Positions 7,439 through 16,351 of a DNA stretch of 64,000 nt are shown here, piece by piece. Origin of the DNA: Bacteroidia bacterium (lineage in GTDB: Bacteria; Bacteroidota; Bacteroidia; Bacteroidales; UBA932); the NCBI GenBank assembly GCA_021153285.1, contig JAGKTT010000005.1, positions 1 through 64,000 of the forward strand. Direction: 5' to 3'. A program made the translations under genes and the position numbers. Positions within the stretch are counted from its first letter, which is position 1; the number at the start of each line of letters is the position of its first letter. Under the pieces are notes generated by a model that did no database searches, was not told the DNA's origin, and saw only the letters and a list, made by a program, of their open reading frames with translations.

Positions 7439-7789
7439 ATGGAAATCACAATACTGTTAGAATATTCAGACCGATCGCAGCTCAGAGCCTGGCTGCAGGA
7501 GAATCACTCCAAGGAGAAGGAGTGCTGGGTCGTTATGAGCAGGAGCAAGACTCCTCCGTCTGGCATACTACCCTACATCGATGTCGTGGAGGAAGCCCTA
7601 TGCTTCGGATGGATAGACAGCACTCTTAAAAAGCTTCCGGACGGAAGACTGGTACAGCGATTATCCCCTAGAAGGAAGAGCAGCCATTGGACTGAGCTGA
7701 ACAAACAGAGGTGTCAGGAACTGGAAAGCCGGGGTCTTATGACCCAAGCCGGTAGAGATGCGCTTGAGAACAATGGCTATAATCAATAA
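7439..7789 (+). CDS. YdeI/OmpD-associated family protein, C-terminally short
   Basis: A 116-aa protein matching the N-terminal part of the YdeI family: SKEKECWVVMSR, EEALCFGWIDSTLKKLPDGR, QRLSPRRKSSHWTELNKQR. Family members are usually near 190 aa and end in the OmdA (bacteriocin-protection) domain. Here the frame stops at NNGYNQ, just before that domain would begin, so the gene is truncated or the domain has been lost. The Smr gene begins 6 bp later. Confidence 0.7.
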   Translation: MEITILLEYSDRSQLRAWLQENHSKEKECWVVMSRSKTPPSGILPYIDVVEEALCFGWIDSTLKKLPDGRLVQRLSPRRKSSHWTELNKQRCQELESRGLMTQAGRDALENNGYNQ

Positions 7790-7795
7790 TGCTTA

Positions 7796-8431
7796 ATGAC
7801 CAAGAAGACATTCATATCAGATTTCAGTGATCTGAAAGGGAAAATGACCTTTTCGGAGAAGACGTCTGATGTCAAGGTACCACCAAAGATTACACCTGTT
7901 GAATCAATGCAGAAACAAAAGGATTCCAAAGATGGTCTCACAGTCGGCCAAAGCGTCGTCCTGATGGATTCTGACCTAAGAGGCAAGATTATCGGACTTG
8001 GCAAGACTGTAAGAATAGAACTCGAGGATGGTCTTGTGATCGAATCCGTCTACGGAGGATTTGCAGTCACCGAAAAGGCGGAGATCGCAAGTCTTAAAGA
8101 AACAAAGATCAAGGCTAAGAATACCGGCGCTGGTTCAAAATGGCCTGCCCGTATAAATCCTGACGGATCTCTGACCATTGACCTGCACATCGAAGCTATT
8201 CCAGGAGGGACAAGGATCCCAAAGGGTCAACAGCTTCAATTCCAGATGGACATCTTCAGAAAGACCATCCGCGAGAATGCCAATCGAAGAGGGATGAAGA
8301 TCACTTTCATCCACGGCATAGGTGATGGCATACTGAAAGCTGCAATCCGAAAGGAACTGGACGAAATCCTTGCCCTCAGATGCAGCTATTCGATAGGTGA
8401 CCCAGCGGTCACAAGCGTCTATATTAAATGA
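7796..8431 (+). CDS. Smr domain protein, MutS2 C-terminus-like
   Basis: A 211-aa protein. Residues about 45-90 form a small beta-rich part (VGQSVVLMDSDLRGKIIGLG) like the KOW-type region in front of the MutS2 Smr domain. The C-terminal Smr domain carries TIDLHIEA and FIHGIGDGILKAAIRKEL, which correspond to the LDLHG and HGxG motifs of this endonuclease or RNA-binding fold. The LHG of the first motif is LHI here. Such stand-alone Smr proteins are common in Bacteroidota; their substrate is unknown. Confidence 0.75.
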   Translation: MTKKTFISDFSDLKGKMTFSEKTSDVKVPPKITPVESMQKQKDSKDGLTVGQSVVLMDSDLRGKIIGLGKTVRIELEDGLVIESVYGGFAVTEKAEIASLKETKIKAKNTGAGSKWPARINPDGSLTIDLHIEAIPGGTRIPKGQQLQFQMDIFRKTIRENANRRGMKITFIHGIGDGILKAAIRKELDEILALRCSYSIGDPAVTSVYIK

Positions 8432-8443
8432 CCTCCCGCCTGA

Positions 8444-9007
8444 TCATTTCAATGTCTTGCCATCAGCGAACGCATTACCAACCTTTTCCCCTAAAGCAAA
8501 GTATGAATGACTCACCGGCTCGTAAGTGATCAGATTCATCTTCGCCACATCCGGATTGCCGGCAGCATCCAGATACTTCTCATCAACGAGGATATTGACC
8601 ACCTCTGCAAGGATGTAATATCCTTCTTCGCTCTCATCCATCTTTTCCTTGATACGGCATTCCATCGTCATCGGGAAATCGGTAAACACGGGAGCATTGA
8701 CATTCTCTGACTTCACTGCGGTCCAACCGGTCTTGTTCATCTTCTGAGGATCGTTCTTGGCACTCACGATGCCCACGAAGTCAGATGCAACCATAGTATC
8801 CTTTGTCGCAAAGGCAACAGTAAAATCAGCACATCGTGCCAGATTTTCTGTCGTGGCGTGAGCTCCCATTGAAATCATAATTTCACTACTGTCCCATTGT
8901 CCTCCCCAAGCTGCATTCATAGCGTTAGGCGTTCCATCCACGTTATATGTACCGACGATGAGCACAGGCTGTGGCAGCATCCAAGGCTTAGATCCAAAAC
9001 TCGTCAT
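8444..9007 (-). CDS. Flavin reductase family protein (flavoredoxin-like)
   Basis: A 187-aa protein of the FMN-binding split-barrel flavin reductase family: PQPVLIVGTYNVDGTPNAMN at the N-terminus and ENLARCADFTVAFA in the middle, which form the FMN-binding fold. Length fits the flavoredoxin-like group. It is cytoplasmic. It is convergent with the Smr gene (12-bp gap) and divergent from the lipoprotein gene at 9227. The electron donor and acceptor are unknown. Confidence 0.8.
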   Translation of the reverse strand: MTSFGSKPWMLPQPVLIVGTYNVDGTPNAMNAAWGGQWDSSEIMISMGAHATTENLARCADFTVAFATKDTMVASDFVGIVSAKNDPQKMNKTGWTAVKSENVNAPVFTDFPMTMECRIKEKMDESEEGYYILAEVVNILVDEKYLDAAGNPDVAKMNLITYEPVSHSYFALGEKVGNAFADGKTLK

Positions 9008-9226
9008 ATCTATTGGTTATTAAATTGGCATTCGAACATTTCTCCTGTAGGCTGCATAGCCTGGTCTGTGGGCAATCTGTCTTTTCACCTTCACAATTCC
9101 GCCAAGCACAAAAATAATGAATTTTCCTATATTCATATATATATCAGATCAAACATACGCACGGGAAGCAATATTGGAATTCCTGATCCTTATCCGTATA
9201 TTCGCAAAATAAATCGTACGACAATT

Positions 9227-10519
9227 ATGAAACGTTCAACTGCATTTATTGGAACATATCTTGGCCTCGTTCTGGCATCCTGTACAAATACATCCGAAAG
9301 TTCATTCATCGACGGAGTAACCGACGCTCTCAGCAACGAAGGTAAGGTCAATATCGAACTCCTCGAGTGGACCCGGGAGCCACAGAACTTTAACCTCAAC
9401 GGGGATACTCTCACCATAACGACTGCTCCACATACAGACCTATGGCAGAGGACATATTATCATTTCCGTAATGACAATGCCCCGGTTCTGCAGATGAAGA
9501 CCAAGGAGAAATACTTCAGTTTCGTCGTGAAGACTGATTTCACTCAAAGCCATCACCGCTTCGACCAGTGCGGCATAGTGATGTATCTTGACAGCGACAA
9601 CTGGCTAAAAGGCTCAGTTGAATATGAGAATGAGCTGTTCCAGCATCTTGGAAGCGTAGCCACCAACAACGGATATTCGGATTGGGCTACAACAGCCATT
9701 CCTGCAGATGTAAAGACTATGTGGTACCGATTCTCACGTCGTGCTGACGATTACTGCATAGAGTGTTCTTCTGATGGAATGACATTCAGTCAGATGCGAA
9801 TCTGCCATATGCATAAAGGTGTAGAAGAAATCAGCTTCGGAATATATGCTTGTTCTCCTGAAGATTCGTCATTCACAGCAGTCTTCACCGATATGAAGAT
9901 CACCGAATGTATGTGGAAGGCTCACGACGGCCAGCAACCGGATGCGGAATTAATCAGTTCAATTATGACAGAAAAGGAAAAGATGCTCTCAGGAATGACA
10001 TACTCTGCAGTTGACACGCAGCTGCTGGAGGAGCTCAATGCCGTGAAGGGAGTGATTCATAGATATAACAATCTCTCTCCTAATGACAATGCAGGTCGGC
10101 TGGAGACACTGAAAGGTCTGCTTGGACACATTGCAGATGATGAAATCATCATCAATCAGCCATTCTACTGTGACTACGGAAAGCAGATCAGCGTGGGTAG
10201 GCGCTTCTTCGCGAATTTCCACTTTACAGTCCTTGACGAGGCAAAGGTCAGCATAGGAGATGACTGCTTCATCGGACCGAATGTAAGCATTTACACTGCC
10301 TGTCACAGCACTGATCCAATCGAAAGGAACACACGCAGGGAATGGGCTGAACCTGTCACCATCGGCAACAGCGTGTGGATAGGTGGCAGCGTCACAATTC
10401 TTCCGGGAGTCACCATCGGCGACAATGTGACCATCGGTGCCGGCTCGGTTGTAACGAAGGATATCCCATCCAACGTGGTAGCTGCCGGCAATCCTTGCAG
10501 GGTGATCAAAGAGATTTAG
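9227..10519 (+). CDS. Lipoprotein: DUF1349 domain fused to Maa-type O-acetyltransferase
   Basis: The ATG at 9227 gives a lipoprotein signal peptide with lipobox LASC (Cys19). Residues about 40-235 match DUF1349, a concanavalin-like fold (LEWTREPQNF, FDQCGIVMYLDSDNWLKGSV). From Met247 to the end (184 aa) it is a complete left-handed beta-helix maltose/galactoside acetyltransferase, opening with MTEKEKMLSGMTY and ending NVVAAGNPCRVIKEI. An acetyl-CoA enzyme behind an export signal is unexpected, so either the two parts are a natural fusion or two genes have become joined. Upstream in-frame codons to 8897 overlap the divergent gene and lack a signal peptide, so 9227 is preferred. Confidence 0.7.
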   Translation: MKRSTAFIGTYLGLVLASCTNTSESSFIDGVTDALSNEGKVNIELLEWTREPQNFNLNGDTLTITTAPHTDLWQRTYYHFRNDNAPVLQMKTKEKYFSFVVKTDFTQSHHRFDQCGIVMYLDSDNWLKGSVEYENELFQHLGSVATNNGYSDWATTAIPADVKTMWYRFSRRADDYCIECSSDGMTFSQMRICHMHKGVEEISFGIYACSPEDSSFTAVFTDMKITECMWKAHDGQQPDAELISSIMTEKEKMLSGMTYSAVDTQLLEELNAVKGVIHRYNNLSPNDNAGRLETLKGLLGHIADDEIIINQPFYCDYGKQISVGRRFFANFHFTVLDEAKVSIGDDCFIGPNVSIYTACHSTDPIERNTRREWAEPVTIGNSVWIGGSVTILPGVTIGDNVTIGAGSVVTKDIPSNVVAAGNPCRVIKEI

Positions 10520-10657
10520 ACAAAATACGCTTTACTTTGCGGACAATCCGGCATCAGGTAGAGTAATGGATAAATGCGGAGGTCTGCATACCTCCTGTGT
10601 CTTGCAATTTCAAGTAAACCGCATATCTTTACAACAATCAACTGAAAATATTCACGT

Positions 10658-11425
10658 ATGAAACGAATCTTTGCCATTCTTGTAGCGGCTGTCTGCCTTA
10701 GCATATGTAATGATGCAAATGCACAGAACAGAACCTATACTCAAGAAACTGTTTACCTTATTTCAAACCCACAGACTGCAAAGTGGTCGTATATAGAAAC
10801 TGACGGCAATGGAAAACAGATATCTACCATTTACAATTCAGTAGAATCCATTGAAGGAGATGGCGTGAATGGCAACATTAAGCTGTGTATCAAAGAAGTT
10901 CCTATCGCATCCCCAAAAGATACCATCAAGAGTTTTATGTTCTACCGTTTCAAGGATGGAGAATATATGGCGGATATGGAAGCTATGATGTCAGCCGATT
11001 TTTTCGGCGACTCCATCAAGGAAAAATATCCGGACCTCACTGATGAACAAATGAAAGAAGTTCTTGAGGAGCTAAAATCTCGGTTCGCCAAGATATCAGG
11101 TGAGATACGAGGCATACCACGTTATCCGAAAGTAGGGAAACTACCAGATTACGAATTCCAGTTCAAGTTCACCATAATGAATCTGAAGGTAATCGGCCAG
11201 GAACGAAGGATTGTCGGTACAGAGAGAATTCAGACTGAAGCAGGATCATTTGATTGCTTTATTCTGGAAGAGACCATAAGCACAAAGGCAATGATGATGA
11301 AGGAAGTAGAGAAAATCAAGTCGTGGTATGCATATGGCATAGGTCTGGTGAAAGAGGTCACCTACGATAAGAACGGGAAATTGATTTCCACAATGGTTCT
11401 GAATGAAATTGTAAGCGGTAATTGA
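10658..11425 (+). CDS. Secreted protein of unknown function (DUF3108/TapB-like)
   Basis: A 255-aa protein with a clear signal peptide (MKRIFAILVAAVCLSICNDA, cleavage near NAQ). The mature part is beta-rich and resembles the periplasmic DUF3108/TapB-like proteins of Bacteroidales (IVGTERIQTEAGSFDCFILE). No catalytic motif is visible. A promoter with TTG, a 19-bp gap and TATCTTTA lies at about 10605-10633. Confidence 0.6.
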   Translation: MKRIFAILVAAVCLSICNDANAQNRTYTQETVYLISNPQTAKWSYIETDGNGKQISTIYNSVESIEGDGVNGNIKLCIKEVPIASPKDTIKSFMFYRFKDGEYMADMEAMMSADFFGDSIKEKYPDLTDEQMKEVLEELKSRFAKISGEIRGIPRYPKVGKLPDYEFQFKFTIMNLKVIGQERRIVGTERIQTEAGSFDCFILEETISTKAMMMKEVEKIKSWYAYGIGLVKEVTYDKNGKLISTMVLNEIVSGN

Positions 11426-11478
11426 AAACTCCCCGGCATTCGAGACAAGCAGATAAATGGCCGCTGAGTAAAATTACA

Positions 11479-12288
11479 TCATACCTTCATTGACCAGAAA
11501 TGATCTACAGGACCATATCCACTGCCTATTTCATATTCTGCTCCGGATATGATTGCCTGTTCGATATATTTCTTTGCCGAAACAGCAGCTGCTATCAGAT
11601 CTTCTCCTTTTGCCAGAGCCGCTGCGAATGCAGAAGATAATGTACATCCTGTACCGTGTGTATTCCTGGTCTGAACACGTTTTGACGGCAATTGCGTCAT
11701 AGTGCCATCCTCTGCATTGTAGAAGTAGTCTACCAGAGTTTCGCCACTGAGGTGTCCTGCCTTCAGAAGAACTGAGACACCGGCACTTCCGGAAAGCTGG
11801 CGGGCTACATCATCAAAAACATCTCCGCTCGATATAGGACATCCAGCAAGAATCTCTGCTTCCGGAACATTCGGAGTGATAACCCGGGCAAGAGGCATCA
11901 ATCTGGTATTGATAACCTCTACAGCCTCCACCTCGATAAGTCTATGGCCAGAAGTAGACACCATCACAGGATCGAGCACCACATTCCTGATTTCATATTT
12001 CTCCAGAAGGTCAGCCACAAGATTGACCACATCAGCAGAGTGAAGCATACCGATCTTTATCGCATCTGCACCTATATCGGACAAGACTGCATCAATCTGT
12101 CCTTCAAGGATATCCAGGGGCACCGGATAAACGGCCTGTACTCCGAGGGTATTCTGCACTGTAATGGCTGTAACCGCTGATGCCGCATAGCATCCCATAG
12201 CACTTATGGTCTTGATGTCCGCCTGGATTCCTGCTCCACCACCGGAGTCGCTTCCGGCAATCGCGAGTACTCTACTGTATTTTTTCAT
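11479..12288 (-). CDS. thiD: Hydroxymethylpyrimidine/phosphomethylpyrimidine kinase
   Basis: A 269-aa ribokinase-fold enzyme that phosphorylates HMP and HMP-P in thiamine synthesis. The N-terminal GSDSGGGAGIQADIKT (12-27) and the C-terminal TRNTHGTGCTLSSAFAAALA are the family signatures, with the anion hole and catalytic Asp motif GTGC intact. It is the last gene of the thiM-thiE-thiL-thiD operon, 3 bp after thiL, and is cytoplasmic. Confidence 0.95.
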   Translation of the reverse strand: MKKYSRVLAIAGSDSGGGAGIQADIKTISAMGCYAASAVTAITVQNTLGVQAVYPVPLDILEGQIDAVLSDIGADAIKIGMLHSADVVNLVADLLEKYEIRNVVLDPVMVSTSGHRLIEVEAVEVINTRLMPLARVITPNVPEAEILAGCPISSGDVFDDVARQLSGSAGVSVLLKAGHLSGETLVDYFYNAEDGTMTQLPSKRVQTRNTHGTGCTLSSAFAAALAKGEDLIAAAVSAKKYIEQAIISGAEYEIGSGYGPVDHFWSMKV

Positions 12289-12291
12289 AGT

Positions 12292-13251
12292 TTAAAAATG
12301 ATTGTAACCAACGTAATCATAGTCGACAGTCCTGCTGTCGACAGTCCATATCAATTCGTCGCCTTCGACTATCTTTCCGACAGGATATATCTTGATATCC
12401 AATTCGTTTTCCAGATCTGCCGGTCCCGTAAACAGCAATTCGAAGTCCTCTCCCCCGCTTGTCGCCAGTTCATATCTGTCCCATCCCTGGCCGGCACATA
12501 CAGAAATCAGCTCTGGAGAGCAAGGGATCCTGTCCAACGAAATGACAGCACCAGCTCCGGAAGCCTTCATAATATGTCTCAGATCCGATGCTATGCCGTC
12601 CGAGATATCCATCATCGCCCCGACCTTTCCTGATTCCATCAGAATCCTGCCGGTACTGACCCTCGGAACAGGACGCTTGTGCCGTTCAATAAGCACATTT
12701 ACTTCTTCCGTTCTGTCAATGTCTTCAAGAATAGCCTGAAGACCGCCTGCAGAGTCGCCCAAAGGCCCTGTCACATAGATTGTCTCCCCTACCTTGGCAC
12801 CGCTTCGCATCAGTCTTTTTCCTGACGGAGATCTTCCCAATACTCCGACATTTATGGCAATATCCCGCAGTGAGGAGGTCGTATCACCCCCTAACAGAGG
12901 GACATCATACTGACGACTGATCTGCGTATATCCTTCAATGAATCTTTCCGCCCATTCCCCCTGTGCATCTTTTGGGAGAGCAATAGACAGGAATGTCGCT
13001 ACCGGTATTCCTCCCATCGAAGCAATATCACTTAGATTGACCGCAGCTGCCTTCCACCCCACATCCTCCGGAGAAGATTCATTTCTGAGGAAATGCACGC
13101 CTTCCATCAGAAGGTCAGTGGAAAACAGCAATTCTCCCCCACCGGCAGGCAGGACAGCACAGTCATCCCCTATCCCTATTGTTCCTTCAGGAGCCGGAAA
13201 GTGTTTTTTTATATAATCTATGAATCCGAATTCCCCTCTTGACTTCATCAT
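12292..13251 (-). CDS. thiL: Thiamine-monophosphate kinase
   Basis: A 319-aa ATP-dependent enzyme that makes thiamine pyrophosphate from thiamine phosphate. Visible motifs are GIGDDCAVLP (21-30), STDLLMEGVHF, GGDTTSS and MDISDGIASDL, which bind Mg-ATP and substrate. The start at 13251 gives the standard N-terminus (GEFGFIDYI), which places the first 65 bp inside the end of thiE, an unusually long overlap. Confidence 0.93.
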   Translation of the reverse strand: MMKSRGEFGFIDYIKKHFPAPEGTIGIGDDCAVLPAGGGELLFSTDLLMEGVHFLRNESSPEDVGWKAAAVNLSDIASMGGIPVATFLSIALPKDAQGEWAERFIEGYTQISRQYDVPLLGGDTTSSLRDIAINVGVLGRSPSGKRLMRSGAKVGETIYVTGPLGDSAGGLQAILEDIDRTEEVNVLIERHKRPVPRVSTGRILMESGKVGAMMDISDGIASDLRHIMKASGAGAVISLDRIPCSPELISVCAGQGWDRYELATSGGEDFELLFTGPADLENELDIKIYPVGKIVEGDELIWTVDSRTVDYDYVGYNHF

Positions 13252-13891
13252 TCCAGCTCTTATCGTAACTTGTTTCTACTATCACTTTTAGTTCAGATGT
13301 GGCCTCACATATATTCTCTGCCGAACATATAGCCGAGACCACAGCCACGCCATCAGCACCAGCCGCTATGACCTCACCGATTGTCGAGGCATTCATACCT
13401 CCGATCGCAACTGTAGGATGGACGGACATCTGCACAGCCTTGCGGAGTCCCTCAAGCCCGAAAGGCTCGGCTGTATCTGTCTTGGTCGGAGTTCCGTATA
13501 CAGGAGAGATACCGATATAATCCACATCAAGGGCATTAGCCGCCTCTATGTCTTCGAAGTTTTCCACTGACAGGCCTATGATCTTATCCGGACCAAGCAG
13601 TCTTCGGGCATCTTCATATGACATATCGCTCTGACCGATATGTACTCCGTCTGCATCTACAGCAAGGGCCACATCCACCCTGTCATTGATTATCAATGGG
13701 ATATCGAGAGGCTTGAGCAGTTTCATAAGTCTGCGGGCCAATTCGATGAATTCTCCTGTCGACGCATCCTTCTCTCGCAGCTGCACTACAGTCACACCGC
13801 CCCGGACAGCCTCAGCAACGACTTCTTCCAAAGACCTGCCCAGCGACAATTCCCTGTCAGTCACCAGATACAGTTTCAGATAATCCTTCAT
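13187..13891 (-). CDS. thiE: Thiamine-phosphate synthase
   Basis: A 234-aa TIM-barrel enzyme that joins HMP-PP and thiazole phosphate. Motifs YLVTDRELSLGRSLEEVV, VVQLREKDAS, INDRVDVALAVDADGVHIGQ and GISPVYGTPTKTD are all present. It is about 20-25 residues longer than usual; the extra tail (NDEVKRGIRIHRLYKKTLSG) is read from DNA that also encodes the start of thiL. It lies 3 bp after thiM. Confidence 0.93.
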   Translation of the reverse strand: MKDYLKLYLVTDRELSLGRSLEEVVAEAVRGGVTVVQLREKDASTGEFIELARRLMKLLKPLDIPLIINDRVDVALAVDADGVHIGQSDMSYEDARRLLGPDKIIGLSVENFEDIEAANALDVDYIGISPVYGTPTKTDTAEPFGLEGLRKAVQMSVHPTVAIGGMNASTIGEVIAAGADGVAVVSAICSAENICEATSELKVIVETSYDKSWNDEVKRGIRIHRLYKKTLSGS

Positions 13892-13894
13892 ATT

Positions 13895-14680
13895 CTAAAG
13901 AGTCTCAGGAGTAAGATTATAGAGTTCGTCAAGGAAGTGCATCTGCATAGATCCGTTGCCACGGGCATTGACAGCTGCCCTTTCGCCGGCAAGGCTCATC
14001 ACCGCCATAGCTGCGGTTGCCGCCACCATCGCGTCTGACTCCACAGCTGCAAATGCGCCTACGAGAGCTGTTGCAGTACATCCCATACCGGTAACCGACG
14101 TCATTATAGGATTGCCCCCTTCTACAGTAAAGACTTCAGTTCCATCTGTGATATAATCTGTCTCACCGCTGATGACAACCACAGCACCTGTATCAGATGC
14201 CAATTTCCTTGCAGCTGAAAGAGCATCAGCACTTGAAGCGCTGCTGTCTACACCCTTGCTTTTCACATTTGCATCGACAAGTGCCATTATCTCACTTGCA
14301 TTACCTCTGATGATAGTCGGATGGCACAGATTGATTATCTCCCAGGCTGCTTTGGCCCTATGACTGGTTGCACCTGCACCGACCGGATCCAGGACGATCG
14401 GTGTGCCCCTTCCTGAAGCTGCAAGACCGGCAGCCTTCATTCCTTCAATCCATTCTGTGTCCAAAGTACCTATGTTGATTACCAAAGCTCCGGCAATGGC
14501 AGTCATTTCCTCCATCTCATCCTTCCAATGGGCCATAACGGGAGAAGCGCCGACAGACAGAAGAGCATTGGCGGAATTGTTCATTACAACATAATTGGTG
14601 ATGCTGTGCACAAGAGGGCTCTTAGTCCTCACAGCAGCGATTGCTGCAGAAAGCACATCGTTAGAAATTGTGGTCTTCAT
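13895..14680 (-). CDS. thiM: Hydroxyethylthiazole kinase
   Basis: The start at 14680 gives the canonical N-terminus (MKTTISNDVLSAAIAAVRTK, then SPLVHSITNYVVMN) and a 261-aa product; upstream codons belong to the riboswitch leader. The enzyme salvages the thiazole moiety. Motifs include LDPVGAGATSHR and TGMGCTATALVGAFAAVE, the phosphate-binding and catalytic part. As first gene of the operon it points to thiamine salvage (thiM, thiD) joined to coupling (thiE) and activation (thiL); thiC, thiG and the other de novo genes are not in this window. Confidence 0.94.
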   Translation of the reverse strand: MKTTISNDVLSAAIAAVRTKSPLVHSITNYVVMNNSANALLSVGASPVMAHWKDEMEEMTAIAGALVINIGTLDTEWIEGMKAAGLAASGRGTPIVLDPVGAGATSHRAKAAWEIINLCHPTIIRGNASEIMALVDANVKSKGVDSSASSADALSAARKLASDTGAVVVISGETDYITDGTEVFTVEGGNPIMTSVTGMGCTATALVGAFAAVESDAMVAATAAMAVMSLAGERAAVNARGNGSMQMHFLDELYNLTPETL

Positions 14681-14749
14681 TGTCTTATAATTATTATACA
14701 ACCCAGAGAAGACGGCTTTATCCAAGCCTGCAACAATGAATACCATACC

Positions 14750-14836
14750 GTTTCCCTGCGCTGTCATTATACATATCAGGTTCATAGGGTATAATCTCAG
14801 CCGAGCCCAAAGAGTCCAGCACCCCTAACAGCATTG
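14750..14836 (-). promoter_or_regulatory. TPP riboswitch (THI element)
   Basis: The minus strand reads AGGGGTGC, then GGCTGAGATTATACCC, GAACCTGAT and CAGCGCAGGGA in order, the conserved core of the thiamine pyrophosphate riboswitch. It lies in the leader of the thiM operon, about 70 nt before the thiM start, and should repress the operon when TPP is plentiful. Confidence 0.93.
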
Positions 14837-14932
14837 CAAATATAAAAACTTTTTCTCAGATAAGACGGAGTTATCATTAACTTTTAGTTCTCACAATTAT
14901 TTTGTATTTTTACACGGATAAATCACCATTAT

Positions 14933-16270
14933 ATGAGCGCTATTCAAAACCTGACAACCCTGATCCGCGAGACTCTGAATCTGAACGATCATATTGATAC
15001 TGCAGCAGCGGAAAGATCGATAAGGAACAATATCGAATTCAAAGGACCAAACGCCTGGATTCTTGCAGTTGCCGTCATCATAGCATCCGTAGGACTGAAT
15101 GTCAATTCCATCCCTGTAGTTATCGGAGCGATGCTGATATCACCATTGATGGGACCGATATTCGGATTGGGTCTTGGACTTGGAGTAAGCGACATCCAGC
15201 TGATGAAATCCTCAGGAAAGAACCTCCTGGTGATGGTCAGTATCAGTCTGGTGGTCGCATTCCTGTATTTCCTCATCACCCCTCTTAGCCTGAGCAATCC
15301 TACCGAGCTGCTCGCCAGGACATCTCCTACATTCTATGATGTACTGATCGCTCTCTTCGGTGGTTTCGCCGGTATACTTGAGCAGTGTCGTAAGGATAAG
15401 GGAACCGTATTTTCAGGAGTAGCCATTGCTACAGCCCTGATGCCTCCACTCTGTACGGCAGGATACGGACTTGCCTGCGGTGAATTCAGTTATTTCCTGG
15501 GTGCATTGTACCTGTTTGTAATCAACTGCACATTCATTATGCTTGCCACATATGTCGGTGTCAAGTATTTTAAATTCCGTTCTACTGAGTTCCAGGATGA
15601 AGCGATCGGAAAACGTACCAAGAGATTGACCAGCACACTGATCATAATATGCATTATTCCGAGCATATGGTCTGCATTCCGCCTCATACAGCAGAATAAT
15701 TTCGAAGTTGACGCCACTTCTTTTGTAGAGCATCGAAGCTCATACGGAAAGAGCATTCTATACGACTACAGGATCGATCACAAGGAAAACACCACCCTCA
15801 CGCTCTTCTTTACCGGTGAGACTTTAAGCGAGAGAGATAAAGATGAGCTGTATTCTGTTGCAGCAGATTACGGTATCAAAAAAGAGTATATCCAGATTCG
15901 GGATTATTCTATAGAGGAGAAGTCAGATATGAATGCCTTCAAGGATATATACGAAAAGAAGGAAAGCATAATTTCCACCAAGGAACAGGAAATAGTACGT
16001 TTGAAGAATGAGCTGGAAAGGATCAAGAGTAATGAACTTGAATATGACAAGATATCTAAAGAGATCTTCAGCATCAAGTCATCTCTATCAGATGTAGTTA
16101 TAACAAAAGGCCAATCATTCAACCGCGACTCGACTGCTGGCAACACTATCATTTATGTGCTCGTTTCATCTGCTGACTCACTTGCCACAAGTGAAATCGA
16201 CGAACTCGAAGAATGGTTGAAGATAAGGCTCGATGCTGATGCAGTCGAGGTACGACAGCGTCCGAGATAG
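14933..16270 (+). CDS. DUF389 (TIGR00341-type) membrane protein
   Basis: A 445-aa inner-membrane protein. Residues about 40-225 contain five to six membrane segments with the family motifs VIIASVGLNVNSIPVVIGAM, LISPLMGPIFGLGLGLG and ATALMPPLCTAGYGLACGEF. The C-terminal half is soluble with a coiled-coil stretch (about residues 340-385, KEQEIVRLKNELERIKS). DUF389 proteins are found across bacteria and their function is unsettled. It is divergent from the thiM operon. Confidence 0.85.
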   Translation: MSAIQNLTTLIRETLNLNDHIDTAAAERSIRNNIEFKGPNAWILAVAVIIASVGLNVNSIPVVIGAMLISPLMGPIFGLGLGLGVSDIQLMKSSGKNLLVMVSISLVVAFLYFLITPLSLSNPTELLARTSPTFYDVLIALFGGFAGILEQCRKDKGTVFSGVAIATALMPPLCTAGYGLACGEFSYFLGALYLFVINCTFIMLATYVGVKYFKFRSTEFQDEAIGKRTKRLTSTLIIICIIPSIWSAFRLIQQNNFEVDATSFVEHRSSYGKSILYDYRIDHKENTTLTLFFTGETLSERDKDELYSVAADYGIKKEYIQIRDYSIEEKSDMNAFKDIYEKKESIISTKEQEIVRLKNELERIKSNELEYDKISKEIFSIKSSLSDVVITKGQSFNRDSTAGNTIIYVLVSSADSLATSEIDELEEWLKIRLDADAVEVRQRPR

Positions 16271-16351
16271 CGATACTGATCTCATTAAACCCTGAGCCAA
16301 AATCATTGTCATAATATAGATGAGATGCACAAGTCATTAACCACATAACAA

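Noticed and set aside
8897..9226. In-frame upstream extension of the DUF1349-acetyltransferase gene
   Set aside because: It overlaps the divergent flavin reductase gene and would bury the lipoprotein signal; the ATG at 9227 is better.
14681..14785. Extended thiM start
   Set aside because: These codons cover the riboswitch and its leader; the canonical ThiM N-terminus begins at 14680.
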